Below are positions 26,156 to 32,707 of a stretch of 64,000 nucleotides of DNA, piece after piece. Below the pieces are notes generated by a model. It was not told the DNA's origin. It did not search any database and saw only the letters and a program-made list of their open reading frames with translations. The position numbers and the translations under genes were made by a program. This stretch comes from Enterobacter kobei (GTDB taxonomy: Bacteria > Pseudomonadota > Gammaproteobacteria > Enterobacterales > Enterobacteriaceae), in contig NZ_AP024590.1 of assembly GCF_018323985.1 (NCBI RefSeq), forward strand, positions 1,798,001 to 1,862,000, written 5' to 3'. How positions within the stretch are numbered: position 1 is the first letter of the stretch; each line of letters opens with the position of its first letter.

Positions 26156-26629
26156 CTAAAATGGGATTTCATCGTCGAAGTTCATGGGCGGCTCATTATG
26201 CTGAGCAGGGGATTGCTGCTGCGGTTGCTGGCGCGATTGCTGTTGTGGCTTATTACTGCCGCCTCCATTTGCCTCGGGCTTTCCGCCAAGCATCTGCATA
26301 ACGCCACCAATTTGCGGAACGTTAATTTCCGTTGTGTAGCGCTCCTGCCCGCTCTGATCTGTCCATTTTCGTGTTCGAAGCGAGCCCTCTACGTACACCT
26401 GCGATCCTTTCCTAAGGTACTCGCCGGCGATTTCTGCTAGCTTCCCGAAAAGCACTACCCTGTGCCATTCAGTTTGCTCTTTTGTCTCGCCAGTGTTTTT
26501 ATCTCGCCACGACTCCGAAGTCGCCAACGTCATGTTCGCTACAGCCCCTCCATTGGGCATGTATCGAACCTCGGGGTCCTTTCCTAAGCTGCCAACCAGA
26601 ATTACCTTGTTAATGCCTCTGCTCGCCAT
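26156..26629 (-). CDS. ssb: Single-stranded DNA-binding protein
   Basis: This 157-aa protein has an OB-fold N-terminal domain (GINKVILVGSLGKDPEVRYM) closely matching bacterial SSB, a Gln-rich linker (residues about 125-145) and the acidic C-terminal tip FDDEIPF that recruits partner proteins. It sits 1 bp from the Rad52-family gene, forming a recombination pair. Confidence 0.95.
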   Translation of the reverse strand: MASRGINKVILVGSLGKDPEVRYMPNGGAVANMTLATSESWRDKNTGETKEQTEWHRVVLFGKLAEIAGEYLRKGSQVYVEGSLRTRKWTDQSGQERYTTEINVPQIGGVMQMLGGKPEANGGGSNKPQQQSRQQPQQQSPAQHNEPPMNFDDEIPF

Positions 26630-27313
26630 TTATGCCGCCTTTTTGAAGTCTTGTTTGCGCAGTTTGAAAATTTCGATAACCTGTTTTTGGTGCGATTCTG
26701 AATCTCCAACCGCAGCCCATGCAGCCTTGTAAAATTCAGTGAGCTGCTGCTCGCTTTCTGATTTCATGGCTTGTTCATTGAATGCGGTGATTACGTCATC
26801 AAGCGATGGAGATGGCGATGGAGGAGGGAGAGCCCATTCAGGCAAGGTAGGGGTTTCCCACCAGATGTTTACGTATTTGTTTGTCTGCTTATCCTTAAAT
26901 GACGCTTTATTCCATGCGTTCTTTCTTTCGGCTGAACAGACAGCAAATCGCTCTTCCAACTGGTAAAGATAACGACCAATACCCCACTGAACAGCTGCGC
27001 GCTTCATTGCGCCAGATCTGCCGCCTTTCACTCCTTCGATTTGTGTATTTTCTGCCGCATCCCATTTAGTAATCCATTCGCCATCGAACTTAATGGATAT
27101 GCCACACTCAACGCCGCCATTGTTTGGTATGTCTCGGTACTCATTACGCCAGTTTTGCTTTCCGCAAACTTCGTCCAGGCGCTTCATAATTGCCCGGTTT
27201 GTCACATAGCAAAGAACCATTGCCCATGGACCGTTGGAGGCCATGCCGCACTGCTGAACACGCCATTCAATATCTTCACTGGCAAAAGGCGTGTCTAAAA
27301 GGTCGAGGTTCAT
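26630..27313 (-). CDS. Rad52/22-family single-strand annealing protein
   Basis: This 227-aa protein of the phage Rad52/Sak-like family shows CGKQNWRNEYRDIPNNGGVE, an IEGVKGGRSGAMKRAAVQWG core and GIGRYLY. It replaces lambda Red-beta and promotes annealing of complementary strands, working with the adjacent SSB. A recognisable exonuclease partner is not seen in the operon; the HNH-like protein might contribute. The function is inferred from family. Confidence 0.85.
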   Translation of the reverse strand: MNLDLLDTPFASEDIEWRVQQCGMASNGPWAMVLCYVTNRAIMKRLDEVCGKQNWRNEYRDIPNNGGVECGISIKFDGEWITKWDAAENTQIEGVKGGRSGAMKRAAVQWGIGRYLYQLEERFAVCSAERKNAWNKASFKDKQTNKYVNIWWETPTLPEWALPPPSPSPSLDDVITAFNEQAMKSESEQQLTEFYKAAWAAVGDSESHQKQVIEIFKLRKQDFKKAA

Positions 27314-27468
27314 GTGAAATCTCCTGCAAATTCCTGCCAGCTGATCGGCGGATTATTTCGCTCGGCTTCCAGATGCACCGGCGCTTCATCCTTGTCCGGC
27401 GGAGTTGCGATCACGTCACGCATCAGCCGCACAAAAGCATCGTCATCCCACAGCTCTGCGGCGCTCAT
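27310..27468 (-). CDS. Hypothetical small phage protein
   Basis: This 52-aa acidic protein starts MSAAELWDDDAFVRLMRDV behind an AAGGA ribosome site and ends in a 4-bp overlap with the Rad52-family gene. No domain is recognised. An in-frame ATG nine codons upstream lies inside the preceding gene. Confidence 0.6.
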   Translation of the reverse strand: MSAAELWDDDAFVRLMRDVIATPPDKDEAPVHLEAERNNPPISWQEFAGDFT

Positions 27469-27650
27469 TTTCGTGATTCCTTCATCGCTATGCACTGGCG
27501 CTCTACAGCTGCGCTGTGCAGGTAGTAGGCGGCTTCACGACGCCACCCGAGAAGACGTGACTCTCTGGCTTCGATAATCAGAGAGCGGTGACTTGCCAGC
27601 ATTGTTGGCTTAGTTCTTGGCAGCCGGGGCTGCTGCGTTATTTGCTTCAT
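27465..27650 (-). CDS. Hypothetical small phage protein
   Basis: This 61-aa basic protein (MKQITQQPRLPRTKPTMLAS) has an AGGAG ribosome site before the ATG and a 4-bp overlap with the next gene. A helical segment (EAAYYLHSAAVERQCIAM) follows. The function is unknown. Confidence 0.58.
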   Translation of the reverse strand: MKQITQQPRLPRTKPTMLASHRSLIIEARESRLLGWRREAAYYLHSAAVERQCIAMKESRK

Positions 27651-27725
27651 TGCCTTACTCCTGAATTTGGTTGTGCGCTTCCCGTCTGCGTAGTGCCGGA
27701 CAGGGAGTTATGAATGGGGGAGGGA

Positions 27726-27878
27726 TTAGTGTTGCGTGGCTCGACCGCGATACCACGGCATGCCAGCAGCTTTCTTCATCTCTTCGTTGGCTTCCATCCA
27801 TTTGGCACCGTTGCGTTGCGCTCTGGCGTCACGCGCTTTCTGCTGTGCCATACGTAGTAACTGGTGATTGATGGTCAT
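27726..27878 (-). CDS. Hypothetical small phage protein
   Basis: This 50-aa basic protein (MTINHQLLRMAQQKARDARA, ending GRATQH) has a helical, charged character. Its start overlaps the stop of the preceding gene as ATGA. It is not recognised. Confidence 0.6.
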   Translation of the reverse strand: MTINHQLLRMAQQKARDARAQRNGAKWMEANEEMKKAAGMPWYRGRATQH

Positions 27879-28039
27879 GATTTACCCTCCACCTGCTCAA
27901 GAAGGCCAGCAATGTGCATCTGCCAGCGACTTAGAGTTATCTGCTCACGTGGCTTATCTACTGACGTTAAACGCCATTCGTTATCGTTAAGAGCGCAACG
28001 CTTTACGTGGTAAAGCTTGCCGTTGTGGGTGACTGTCAT
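27875..28039 (-). CDS. Hypothetical small phage protein
   Basis: This 54-aa protein (MTVTHNGKLYHVKRCALNDN, ending LLEQVEGKS) is coupled at both ends by 4-5 bp overlaps. A short beta-hairpin followed by a helix is suggested by the residue pattern. The function is unknown. Confidence 0.6.
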   Translation of the reverse strand: MTVTHNGKLYHVKRCALNDNEWRLTSVDKPREQITLSRWQMHIAGLLEQVEGKS

Positions 28040-28272
28040 GATGCCTCCCGTGCGCCGAGCATTGCGTCAGCCATCTGATAAGCGTCTGCTGCGACACCAG
28101 CTCTCCACCCATCCTGGAATCCTTCAACTTCCGCATGATTGAGGTATTGAGCGAAACATAAACCGAGAGCCTTCGATGCGAAGTAGTCACGCAACGTCAT
28201 GCCTTCAATCGGGTAATTGTGCTCACTACCGGCGACGGGGAATGCCTGTCCGCCACTTTTGTTTTTGGACAT
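28036..28272 (-). CDS. Hypothetical phage protein
   Basis: This 78-aa protein starts MSKNKSGGQAFPVAGSEHN behind a GGAGAG ribosome site. It contains the pattern GMTLRDYFASKALG, seen in many small lambdoid early proteins of unknown function. It is coupled to the next gene by a 4-bp overlap. An upstream in-frame ATG at 28323 is less likely. Confidence 0.68.
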   Translation of the reverse strand: MSKNKSGGQAFPVAGSEHNYPIEGMTLRDYFASKALGLCFAQYLNHAEVEGFQDGWRAGVAADAYQMADAMLGAREAS

Positions 28273-28406
28273 AATCTCTCCTGCCCTTAAGCCGGGCCGC
28301 TGAACGTTGATAAACCTGGTCATCGCGCACTCACGATCGCGATAATTGCGGTGGATAGCCGCGTCATAACTTAACCGTCTCCGTGAAGGCGGCTGAGGTA
28401 TGGGCG

Positions 28407-28432
28407 ATAAAAAAGCCGCCTGTTAGGCGGCT
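28407..28432 (-). terminator. Leftward intrinsic terminator
   Basis: On the minus strand AAGCCGCC-TAACA-GGCGGCTT is followed by TTTT, directly after the 28432-28680 gene. It is a likely pL terminator that N would have to overcome. Confidence 0.75.
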
Positions 28433-28680
28433 TATCTGTCTGTGTGTTTGTCGATGATTCTCATCATCCTGCGAAGTATTTTTTGATATCTCTCTGGTTC
28501 GTCGTGTTTGATTGAATACCCAGGGTAAGTGAGGAAACCATTATCGTAATCAGGTCGCTCATAAGGATGTCTCTCAACAATTTTTGCGTGCGCCTCTGCC
28601 CTAATTGCCGCTCGCCTTGTTAAAAAGTGACGCCCCCGAGATGGTGAAAAATAAACCTTTCTCATCTCAACAGTTATCAT
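28432..28680 (-). CDS. Hypothetical phage protein
   Basis: This 82-aa basic protein (MITVEMRKVYFSPSRGRHFL; RRAAIRAEAHAKIVERHPYE) ends at a terminator. It resembles small early proteins of lambdoid phages but cannot be named. Intrinsic terminators lie on both sides. Confidence 0.62.
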   Translation of the reverse strand: MITVEMRKVYFSPSRGRHFLTRRAAIRAEAHAKIVERHPYERPDYDNGFLTYPGYSIKHDEPERYQKILRRMMRIIDKHTDR

Positions 28681-28700
28681 CGCCTTACCCTCTTAGCTAA

Positions 28701-28727
28701 TAAAAAGGCCGCCATCAGGCAGCCTTA
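28701..28727 (-). terminator. Leftward intrinsic terminator
   Basis: On the minus strand the stem AAGGCTGCC / GGCGGCCTT with a TGAT loop is followed by five T residues. It lies about 375 bp beyond the nearest upstream minus-strand gene. Confidence 0.65.
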
Positions 28728-28838
28728 ACATGAATTAGTGCCGGGATGTTTAGCCACGCCCGGCGCGTGAGTTCCTTCACTTTCCACAGCCAAGGAATAC
28801 CGTAAACTGGTGTTTCCACAGTCAAGTAAGGAATGTTT

Positions 28839-29117
28839 ATGGCGGATTTTACTGTCAGAATAGAGTTGCGCGGTGCTAGCTGGGAAATATACAACGAGCT
28901 TCATGAAAAAATGGCGGCCATAGGTTTTTACCGAAAAATAATCGGTGATGACAGAATTACATATCAGCTACCAGATGGAGAATACGTAGGGCTGAGCGAT
29001 AAATCTGTTTTTGACCTTAGGCAGCAAGTGCATTCTATTGCCAGAACGTTGAATATTGATCCACATGTATTTGTTACTCAGTCAATGTGCTGGTCATGGG
29101 TACTACCGAAAGCTTGA
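28839..29117 (+). CDS. GhoS-like (DUF2622-type) small protein
   Basis: This 92-aa protein begins MADFTVRIELRGASWEIYNE and has the alternating strand-helix pattern of a ferredoxin-like fold seen in GhoS/DUF2622 phage proteins. GhoS is the RNase antitoxin of the type V GhoT/GhoS system, but no GhoT-like membrane toxin is adjacent. The start is chosen for its AAGGA ribosome site. It is one of only two plus-strand genes among the leftward early and cI-side genes, so it needs its own promoter. The family assignment is tentative. Confidence 0.55.
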   Translation: MADFTVRIELRGASWEIYNELHEKMAAIGFYRKIIGDDRITYQLPDGEYVGLSDKSVFDLRQQVHSIARTLNIDPHVFVTQSMCWSWVLPKA

Positions 29118-29279
29118 TAGAGAACCACATTCAGCTGCATTTCCCGTGAATGACTTTCTACGCTGAATTTCATACCGGAGCGCCTTAATCGAAACGTCTA
29201 AGGCATCGGAAAAACTGATGCCTTCTTCATCTGCTAATTCCTGAACAACCTGTCTCAATTCATTATCCTGATTATCCAT
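29103..29279 (-). CDS. Hypothetical small phage protein
   Basis: This 58-aa protein (MDNQDNELRQVVQELADEEG, then DALDVSIKALRYEIQRRK) is helical and charged, reminiscent of a small DNA-binding or antitoxin-like fold. It lies directly after N in the leftward operon, and its end overlaps the convergent GhoS-like gene by 15 bp. Confidence 0.55.
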   Translation of the reverse strand: MDNQDNELRQVVQELADEEGISFSDALDVSIKALRYEIQRRKSFTGNAAECGSLSSFR

Positions 29280-29291
29280 ATACCCTCTCTT

Positions 29292-29615
29292 TTAAATAAG
29301 TGGAGTAGATTTGCCGCGCGATTTCTGCACCGCGTGAATCTTGTTGCCGAACGGGTTGCTGTCTTTGTACCAGGTGCGGCGATTCTTGCGCTCAACAGCT
29401 TCTGCGCGTCTTTCCAGCTCCTGCCGGTACTCAGCCAGCACCGTTAAATCAATCGGGTTCACTGCGCTTTCTACGCGTGATTTAGGCTTGCGAGTCAGCG
29501 ACAGAACAGGGCGGTTATCTGGCTTAGCGCTTACCCCTACTGACAGGGGATTTGCAGCTTTCCATTCAGCCTGTTTCTGTGCGCGGCGTTCGCGGCGGCG
29601 TGCTTGTGCATCCAT
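29292..29615 (-). CDS. N: Lambda-type N antitermination protein
   Basis: This 107-aa protein has the same length as lambda N and matches it along the whole length. The arginine-rich motif is QARRRERRAQKQAEW (residues 4-18), with the boxB-stacking tryptophan at 18. The NusA-binding and polymerase regions follow (SRVESAVNPIDLTVLAEYRQ; KNRRTWY), ending KSTPLI. N binds nut RNA and lets RNA polymerase read through early terminators. It is the first gene after pL and lies 120 bp downstream of a nutL site. Confidence 0.94.
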   Translation of the reverse strand: MDAQARRRERRAQKQAEWKAANPLSVGVSAKPDNRPVLSLTRKPKSRVESAVNPIDLTVLAEYRQELERRAEAVERKNRRTWYKDSNPFGNKIHAVQKSRGKSTPLI

Positions 29616-29734
29616 TGTGATTCTCCTGTCAGTTAGCTTTGGTGGTGTGGGCGGTTACCAGCCGCACAATCCGGGCCTCTTCACGATTAGCCGTTATTGC
29701 TTGCCACACCCCAAAGCTATCTGCTTTGAATGCT

Positions 29735-29765
29735 GCCCTTCTTCAGGGCCAGATTTTTAAGAGCT
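29735..29765 (-). promoter_or_regulatory. nutL site (boxA and boxB)
   Basis: On the minus strand boxA (GCTCTTAA, 29758-29764) precedes boxB GCCCTGAAGAAGGGC (29735-29749), which is identical to lambda nutL boxB. This is the N-recognition site of the leftward early transcript. Confidence 0.93.
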
Positions 29766-29804
29766 TCACCGTCCTGGTGAGTAGTGCGTCCTGCTGATGG
29801 ATTT

Positions 29805-29833
29805 AGTATCACCGCAAGTGGTTTTATAGTCAA
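29805..29833 (-). promoter_or_regulatory. pL promoter
   Basis: The minus strand has -35 TTGACT (29828-29833) and -10 GATACT (29805-29810) with a 17-bp spacer, embedded in CI/Cro operators as in lambda. It drives N and the whole leftward early operon. Confidence 0.92.
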
Positions 29834-29867
29834 CACCGCAGGAGATAAAAAATTACGCGCGGTTGTG
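29807..29867. promoter_or_regulatory. OL operators (OL1, OL2, weak OL3)
   Basis: OL1 is TATCACCGCAAGTGGTT at 29807-29823 and OL2 is CAACACCGCAGGAGATA at 29831-29847, separated by 7 bp as in lambda. A degenerate third site with a GCGGT half may lie at 29851-29867. Each shares the consensus half-site TATCACCGC. CI and Cro are expected to bind here and repress pL. Confidence 0.85.
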
Positions 29868-29943
29868 ATGTTAATGATTACTAAGAGATTTTATTTTTAT
29901 GGCATAGTGATATGATTATAAAAACATCATTTCGGAGGTGTTC

Positions 29944-30141
29944 ATGGAGATGGGCGAAGAGCGGGCGGGTTTGATTTCAGCCGCAGTCGGGGCTGCGGTT
30001 GTAATACTGATAGCCAGTGGCAGAGCGATTAGTCGTGATAACCTGGTTGCAGAGCTGGAGCGCCAGCGTCGGCTGACTGGGAACGTTATAGGGAAGGGCG
30101 TGAACAGGGATGCTGCGGAACTGGTGAGGAAGGGGCAATAA
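29944..30141 (+). CDS. Small single-span membrane protein of unknown function
   Basis: This 65-aa protein starts five bases behind a GGAGG ribosome site (GTG and second ATG alternatives exist). A hydrophobic helix, LISAAVGAAVVILIASGRAI, at about residues 10-29 is followed by a charged helix (NLVAELERQRRLTG). It lies beyond pL, reads against the lipoprotein gene and cannot be transcribed from pL or pRM, so it must have its own promoter. A plausible -10 TATGAT precedes it at 29911-29916. Expression in the lysogen, and a role in exclusion or toxicity, are conjecture. Confidence 0.6.
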   Translation: MEMGEERAGLISAAVGAAVVILIASGRAISRDNLVAELERQRRLTGNVIGKGVNRDAAELVRKGQ

Positions 30142-30162
30142 AAACCCAGCTCGGAGCTGGGC
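30139..30162 (-). terminator. Terminator of the lipoprotein gene
   Basis: On the minus strand CCCAGCTC / GAGCTGGG is followed by TTTTTATT, 8 bp after the stop codon of the lipoprotein gene. Confidence 0.85.
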
Positions 30163-30169
30163 TTAGAAT

Positions 30170-30550
30170 TTAGTCGGCCCAACCGGTTTTAGTATTAATT
30201 GCCGATTCAGCCATCGTGTACTTTTGCACCTTATCGTCTTTGAAGAGGATCGTTAGCTCTTTCTTCGTGCCATTGGTGCCGTTGTGGAACAAGCCATAGA
30301 AAGGAATGAATGAAGTACCATTCACCTTCACTTTCGCAAAGGAATACTTCCAGATTTCATTTCCGCCATCAGTGTAAGATACTGCGTCAGGAGAGCCGAA
30401 AACGGATTTAACTTCCGACTTTGTGGTCTTTCCTTCCTGAATCTTATTCTGAACGCTGGTTTCGGTTTCGTTCTTAAGTTGCTGATTACCAGAAGAGGCG
30501 CATCCTGCTAAAGTAGCAGCCACAAAGGCTGCAATTACTATTTTTTTCAT
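30170..30550 (-). CDS. Phage lipoprotein, BamE/SmpA-like domain
   Basis: This 126-aa protein has a lipoprotein signal peptide (MKKIVIAAFVAATLAGC, lipidated Cys17) and a BamE/OmlA-like domain (KTTKSEVKSVFGSPDAVSYT, then NEIWKYSF). Residues after the cysteine (ASSG) suggest outer-membrane sorting. Terminators bound it on both sides, and an extended -10 (TGTTAGGAT) lies upstream, so it is probably its own unit expressed from the prophage. Lysogenic conversion or superinfection exclusion are plausible roles, but no function is shown. Confidence 0.82.
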   Translation of the reverse strand: MKKIVIAAFVAATLAGCASSGNQQLKNETETSVQNKIQEGKTTKSEVKSVFGSPDAVSYTDGGNEIWKYSFAKVKVNGTSFIPFYGLFHNGTNGTKKELTILFKDDKVQKYTMAESAINTKTGWAD

Positions 30551-30637
30551 TATCAGTTTCCGTTAGTTGCAATCGGAAACATCCTAACACAAAGCAAGCG
30601 CTATGTAGATCACCTGAAATAGGGGTTTGCTGAGGCA

Positions 30638-30663
30638 ATAAAAAACCCGGCGCGGTGGCCGGG
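30638..30663 (-). terminator. Terminator of the ParA-like gene
   Basis: On the minus strand CCCGGC-CACCGC-GCCGGG is followed by TTTTTTATT, 9 bp after the stop codon of the ParA-like gene. Confidence 0.88.
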
Positions 30664-30672
30664 TGGATATTG

Positions 30673-31692
30673 TTATAGCTTGCTTACCATTTTATCTACC
30701 GCATCTAAACATGACTGTTTATAAGGCCCGTTTACTTTTACCCTGCGATTCATTACTCGCACGCTACCTGTTGGCAGGGTCGAGAAAGGGCATCCTTTTG
30801 CGAATGCAACCACGCCAGTTGTTTGGAAATCTTTGATGTTAACAACGCCATCATCTACTTCAGAGAAATCAAATATCTCCGGATTACTTATGAGTAATTG
30901 CTGGACATCATTATCAATTGAATTAAGAACAGCGGCGTAAGCGGAAGCAGGACCCATATACTGAGTGAGCCTATTTTTTGCAATCATGTGAACTTTAGGT
31001 AGTGGCCGGTCCACAGCATTTAGCTTGTTTGCAAATGCATACGACGCATAAATATCTGATGGCAGCTTTAGTCCATATATCAAAGAGAATGCGTTCTGGA
31101 TCGCTCTGCGAGAAGAGTCATCAGCCATCACAGGTAAAATAAGTTTGTCGACTGCCGCCAGAGCGATTTGTGTGTAAATTGAGAAACTAGGGTTGCAATC
31201 AATAAACAAAACGTCGTATTCACCATCAAGCCCATCCACTAGATTATTTATCCAGTCAATGATGCTAACCCATGCATTAGTCCCAGGTATTTGCTGATTC
31301 GCCAGGGTGTTTATGGCATTTGCTTGGAGTTCAAGTAGGGGGTCTCCGCACACCAAAGAAATATTTGCTGGAATGTTTTCATTAAAAGATCGCGGATGAG
31401 TCAGGTAATCATGTGAATCAAATGCAGGCTTCTGATATGGCGTTGGAAGGCGCATTTGAAAGTAGCCGCCTAAAGTGCACCGATTATTAATATCGTGCCT
31501 GGTGAGTAGATTTACACTGCCATTACCAACTAGGCCACCCAAGAATAGCTCAGATAAATTAGCTTGAGGACATACATCCATCACCAATACGCGCTCAAGA
31601 GGTCGAGTTTCAGCGTAACGGCAAATAGCTTGGAAAGATAGACTTGTCTTGCCCGTGCCGCCTTTGTTATTCCATATAGCATATTTTTTCAT
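30673..31692 (-). CDS. Orphan ParA/MinD-type ATPase in the lambda rex position
   Basis: This 339-aa protein has the deviant Walker A KGGTGKT (residues 10-16), an A' region in MDVCPQANLSELF where canonical DxDPQ reads DVCPQ, and a Walker B in YDVLFIDCNPSF (D165). ParA ATPases form ATP-dependent dimers on DNA and segregate plasmids or other cargo. No ParB gene follows, and the gene occupies the place of lambda rexAB. A terminator after cI and a repeat-rich 120-bp leader suggest an independent, autoregulated unit. A longer reading frame back to 31839 runs through these repeats and is rejected, because the start here fits the ParA N-terminus. The role (partition, exclusion, defence) is unknown. 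Confidence 0.85.
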   Translation of the reverse strand: MKKYAIWNNKGGTGKTSLSFQAICRYAETRPLERVLVMDVCPQANLSELFLGGLVGNGSVNLLTRHDINNRCTLGGYFQMRLPTPYQKPAFDSHDYLTHPRSFNENIPANISLVCGDPLLELQANAINTLANQQIPGTNAWVSIIDWINNLVDGLDGEYDVLFIDCNPSFSIYTQIALAAVDKLILPVMADDSSRRAIQNAFSLIYGLKLPSDIYASYAFANKLNAVDRPLPKVHMIAKNRLTQYMGPASAYAAVLNSIDNDVQQLLISNPEIFDFSEVDDGVVNIKDFQTTGVVAFAKGCPFSTLPTGSVRVMNRRVKVNGPYKQSCLDAVDKMVSKL

Positions 31693-31703
31693 GTGGTTAT
31701 CTC

Positions 31704-31810
31704 GGTAAACGATGTCGTTAATGGTTAACGGTTTACCAATGATGACATCGTTAACCAGAATGATCAAGCAATGAATGGTAATTCGTTTACCAGTAGTGAC
31801 ATCGTTAACC
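31704..31810. repeat. Inverted/direct repeat array upstream of the ParA-like gene
   Basis: Copies of GGTTAACGATGTCA (minus strand) start at 31810 and 31756, 54 bp apart. Each is followed after 4 bp by TGGTAAAC and then a TTACCA or TTAACCA arm. An inverted variant GGTAAACGATGTC lies at 31704-31716, so 31704-31756 is one imperfect palindrome of 53 bp. The array resembles a parS or operator cluster bound by a dimeric protein. It lies between the cI terminator and the ParA start. Confidence 0.8.
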
Positions 31811-31837
31811 AAAAAAAGGCCGCATCTCTGCGACCTC
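31811..31837 (-). terminator. Terminator after cI
   Basis: On the minus strand AGGTCGCA-GAGA-TGCGGCCT is followed by seven T residues, about 50 bp after the cI stop. It would limit read-through from pRM into the ParA-like gene. Confidence 0.78.
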
Positions 31838-31885
31838 ATTGTTATGACTAATGCTTACCAGCTATGCGCCGACCAGAACACCATC

Positions 31886-32605
31886 CTACTCAAACATATC
31901 CTCAGGCCACTGCGCCTTAACAACCTTGCCAATGATGCGGCAGTTCTCATTGCACGGGATGCTCTCATAGCGCGGATTGGGGTTCAGAGGCTCCAGCCAG
32001 TGCTTACCATCATCCCACGTGTATTTCTTGAACGTGACTTCCGAATCACCGAACACGCCAGCCACGCAGAAATCTCCAGCTTCAACTTCCTCAGCCGGAT
32101 CCACCAGAATAAGCATCCCTTCCGGGAAGCTGGGGCGCATACCATGCGGAGCCGTCATTGAGTGTCCTACCACTTCAAGCCAGAAAGCATCTTTGCTGGC
32201 TTTTTTGGTTGTTGCTACCCAAGCCTTGGCGTCACGTTCAGTAAATGTTCCGACTTCCGAAAATGCTCCAGCTGGTACAGAGGTAAACAGCGGGTATTCG
32301 TACTTTGGATTAAGCTTCTGATTCTTTCCAAGAGACGAGTACATCTCTGCGATCTCCGCTGCAATGGAGGGGCTAAAATCCTCCACACCAACCTGAAGTA
32401 TCTTTGCGAGAGCAGATGCATTTGCCGGGTTGAGTGCATTCACACCATTAAATATGGATGCAATAGCAGACTGGCTAACCCCGAGTGCAACCGCCACAGA
32501 CTCCTGAGATAAACCCAGCTCACTTTTTTTGCTTTCATAAATGGACTTTAGACGTAAAGCGTCTGCCACCTGCTCAGCAGTTAATGGTTTCTTTTTTGTG
32601 CTCAT
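31886..32605 (-). CDS. cI: CI repressor, lambda type
   Basis: This 239-aa repressor begins MSTKKKPLT like lambda CI. The helix-turn-helix is LSQESVAVALGVSQSAIASI. The autocleavage bond is Ala112-Gly113 (VPAGAF), the catalytic serine is S149 (GHSMTAP) and the lysine is near 193 (TFKK). It maintains lysogeny by binding OL and OR and is inactivated by RecA-stimulated self-cleavage. The ATG lies 6 nt after the pRM -10, so the mRNA is leaderless as in lambda. Confidence 0.96.
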   Translation of the reverse strand: MSTKKKPLTAEQVADALRLKSIYESKKSELGLSQESVAVALGVSQSAIASIFNGVNALNPANASALAKILQVGVEDFSPSIAAEIAEMYSSLGKNQKLNPKYEYPLFTSVPAGAFSEVGTFTERDAKAWVATTKKASKDAFWLEVVGHSMTAPHGMRPSFPEGMLILVDPAEEVEAGDFCVAGVFGDSEVTFKKYTWDDGKHWLEPLNPNPRYESIPCNENCRIIGKVVKAQWPEDMFE

Positions 32606-32611
32606 ATGAAA

Positions 32612-32640
32612 ATTTTATCACCGCACGGAATAAATAACTA
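32612..32640 (-). promoter_or_regulatory. pRM promoter
   Basis: The minus strand has -35 TAGTTA (32635-32640) and -10 TAAAAT (32612-32617) with a 17-bp spacer. It overlaps OR3 and abuts OR2, the lambda layout in which CI at OR2 activates its own gene. Confidence 0.85.
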
Positions 32641-32679
32641 ACACCGCATGTGTTGACTAATTTACCTCTTGCGGTGATA
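32616..32679. promoter_or_regulatory. OR operators OR3, OR2, OR1
   Basis: OR3 is TATCACCGCACGGAATA (32616-32632), OR2 is TAACACCGCATGTGTTG (32639-32655) and OR1 is TACCTCTTGCGGTGATA (32663-32679). Gaps of 6 and 7 bp equal those of lambda. All three carry a TATCACCGC-like half-site, matching the OL sites. Confidence 0.92.
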
Positions 32680-32681
32680 AT
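32653..32681 (+). promoter_or_regulatory. pR promoter
   Basis: -35 TTGACT (32653-32658) and -10 GATAAT (32676-32681) are 17 bp apart and overlap OR1 and OR2. It drives cro, cII, O, P and the nin region. Confidence 0.92.
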
Positions 32682-32707
32682 TGATTTGTTCAATAAGGAG
32701 GTCAGCT

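Noticed and set aside
28720..28819. Short GTG-started minus-strand frame considered as a cIII homologue
   Set aside because: No ribosome site, no clear match to the CIII helix, and it runs into a terminator; no cIII could be identified in the window.
31704..31810. CRISPR-like array
   Set aside because: The repeats are inverted as well as direct, too few and without regular spacers; a protein-binding cluster fits better. No CRISPR array was seen in the window.
31693..31839. N-terminal extension of the ParA-like gene
   Set aside because: The extra residues come from translating the repeat array and terminator; the ParA fold starts directly at the chosen ATG.
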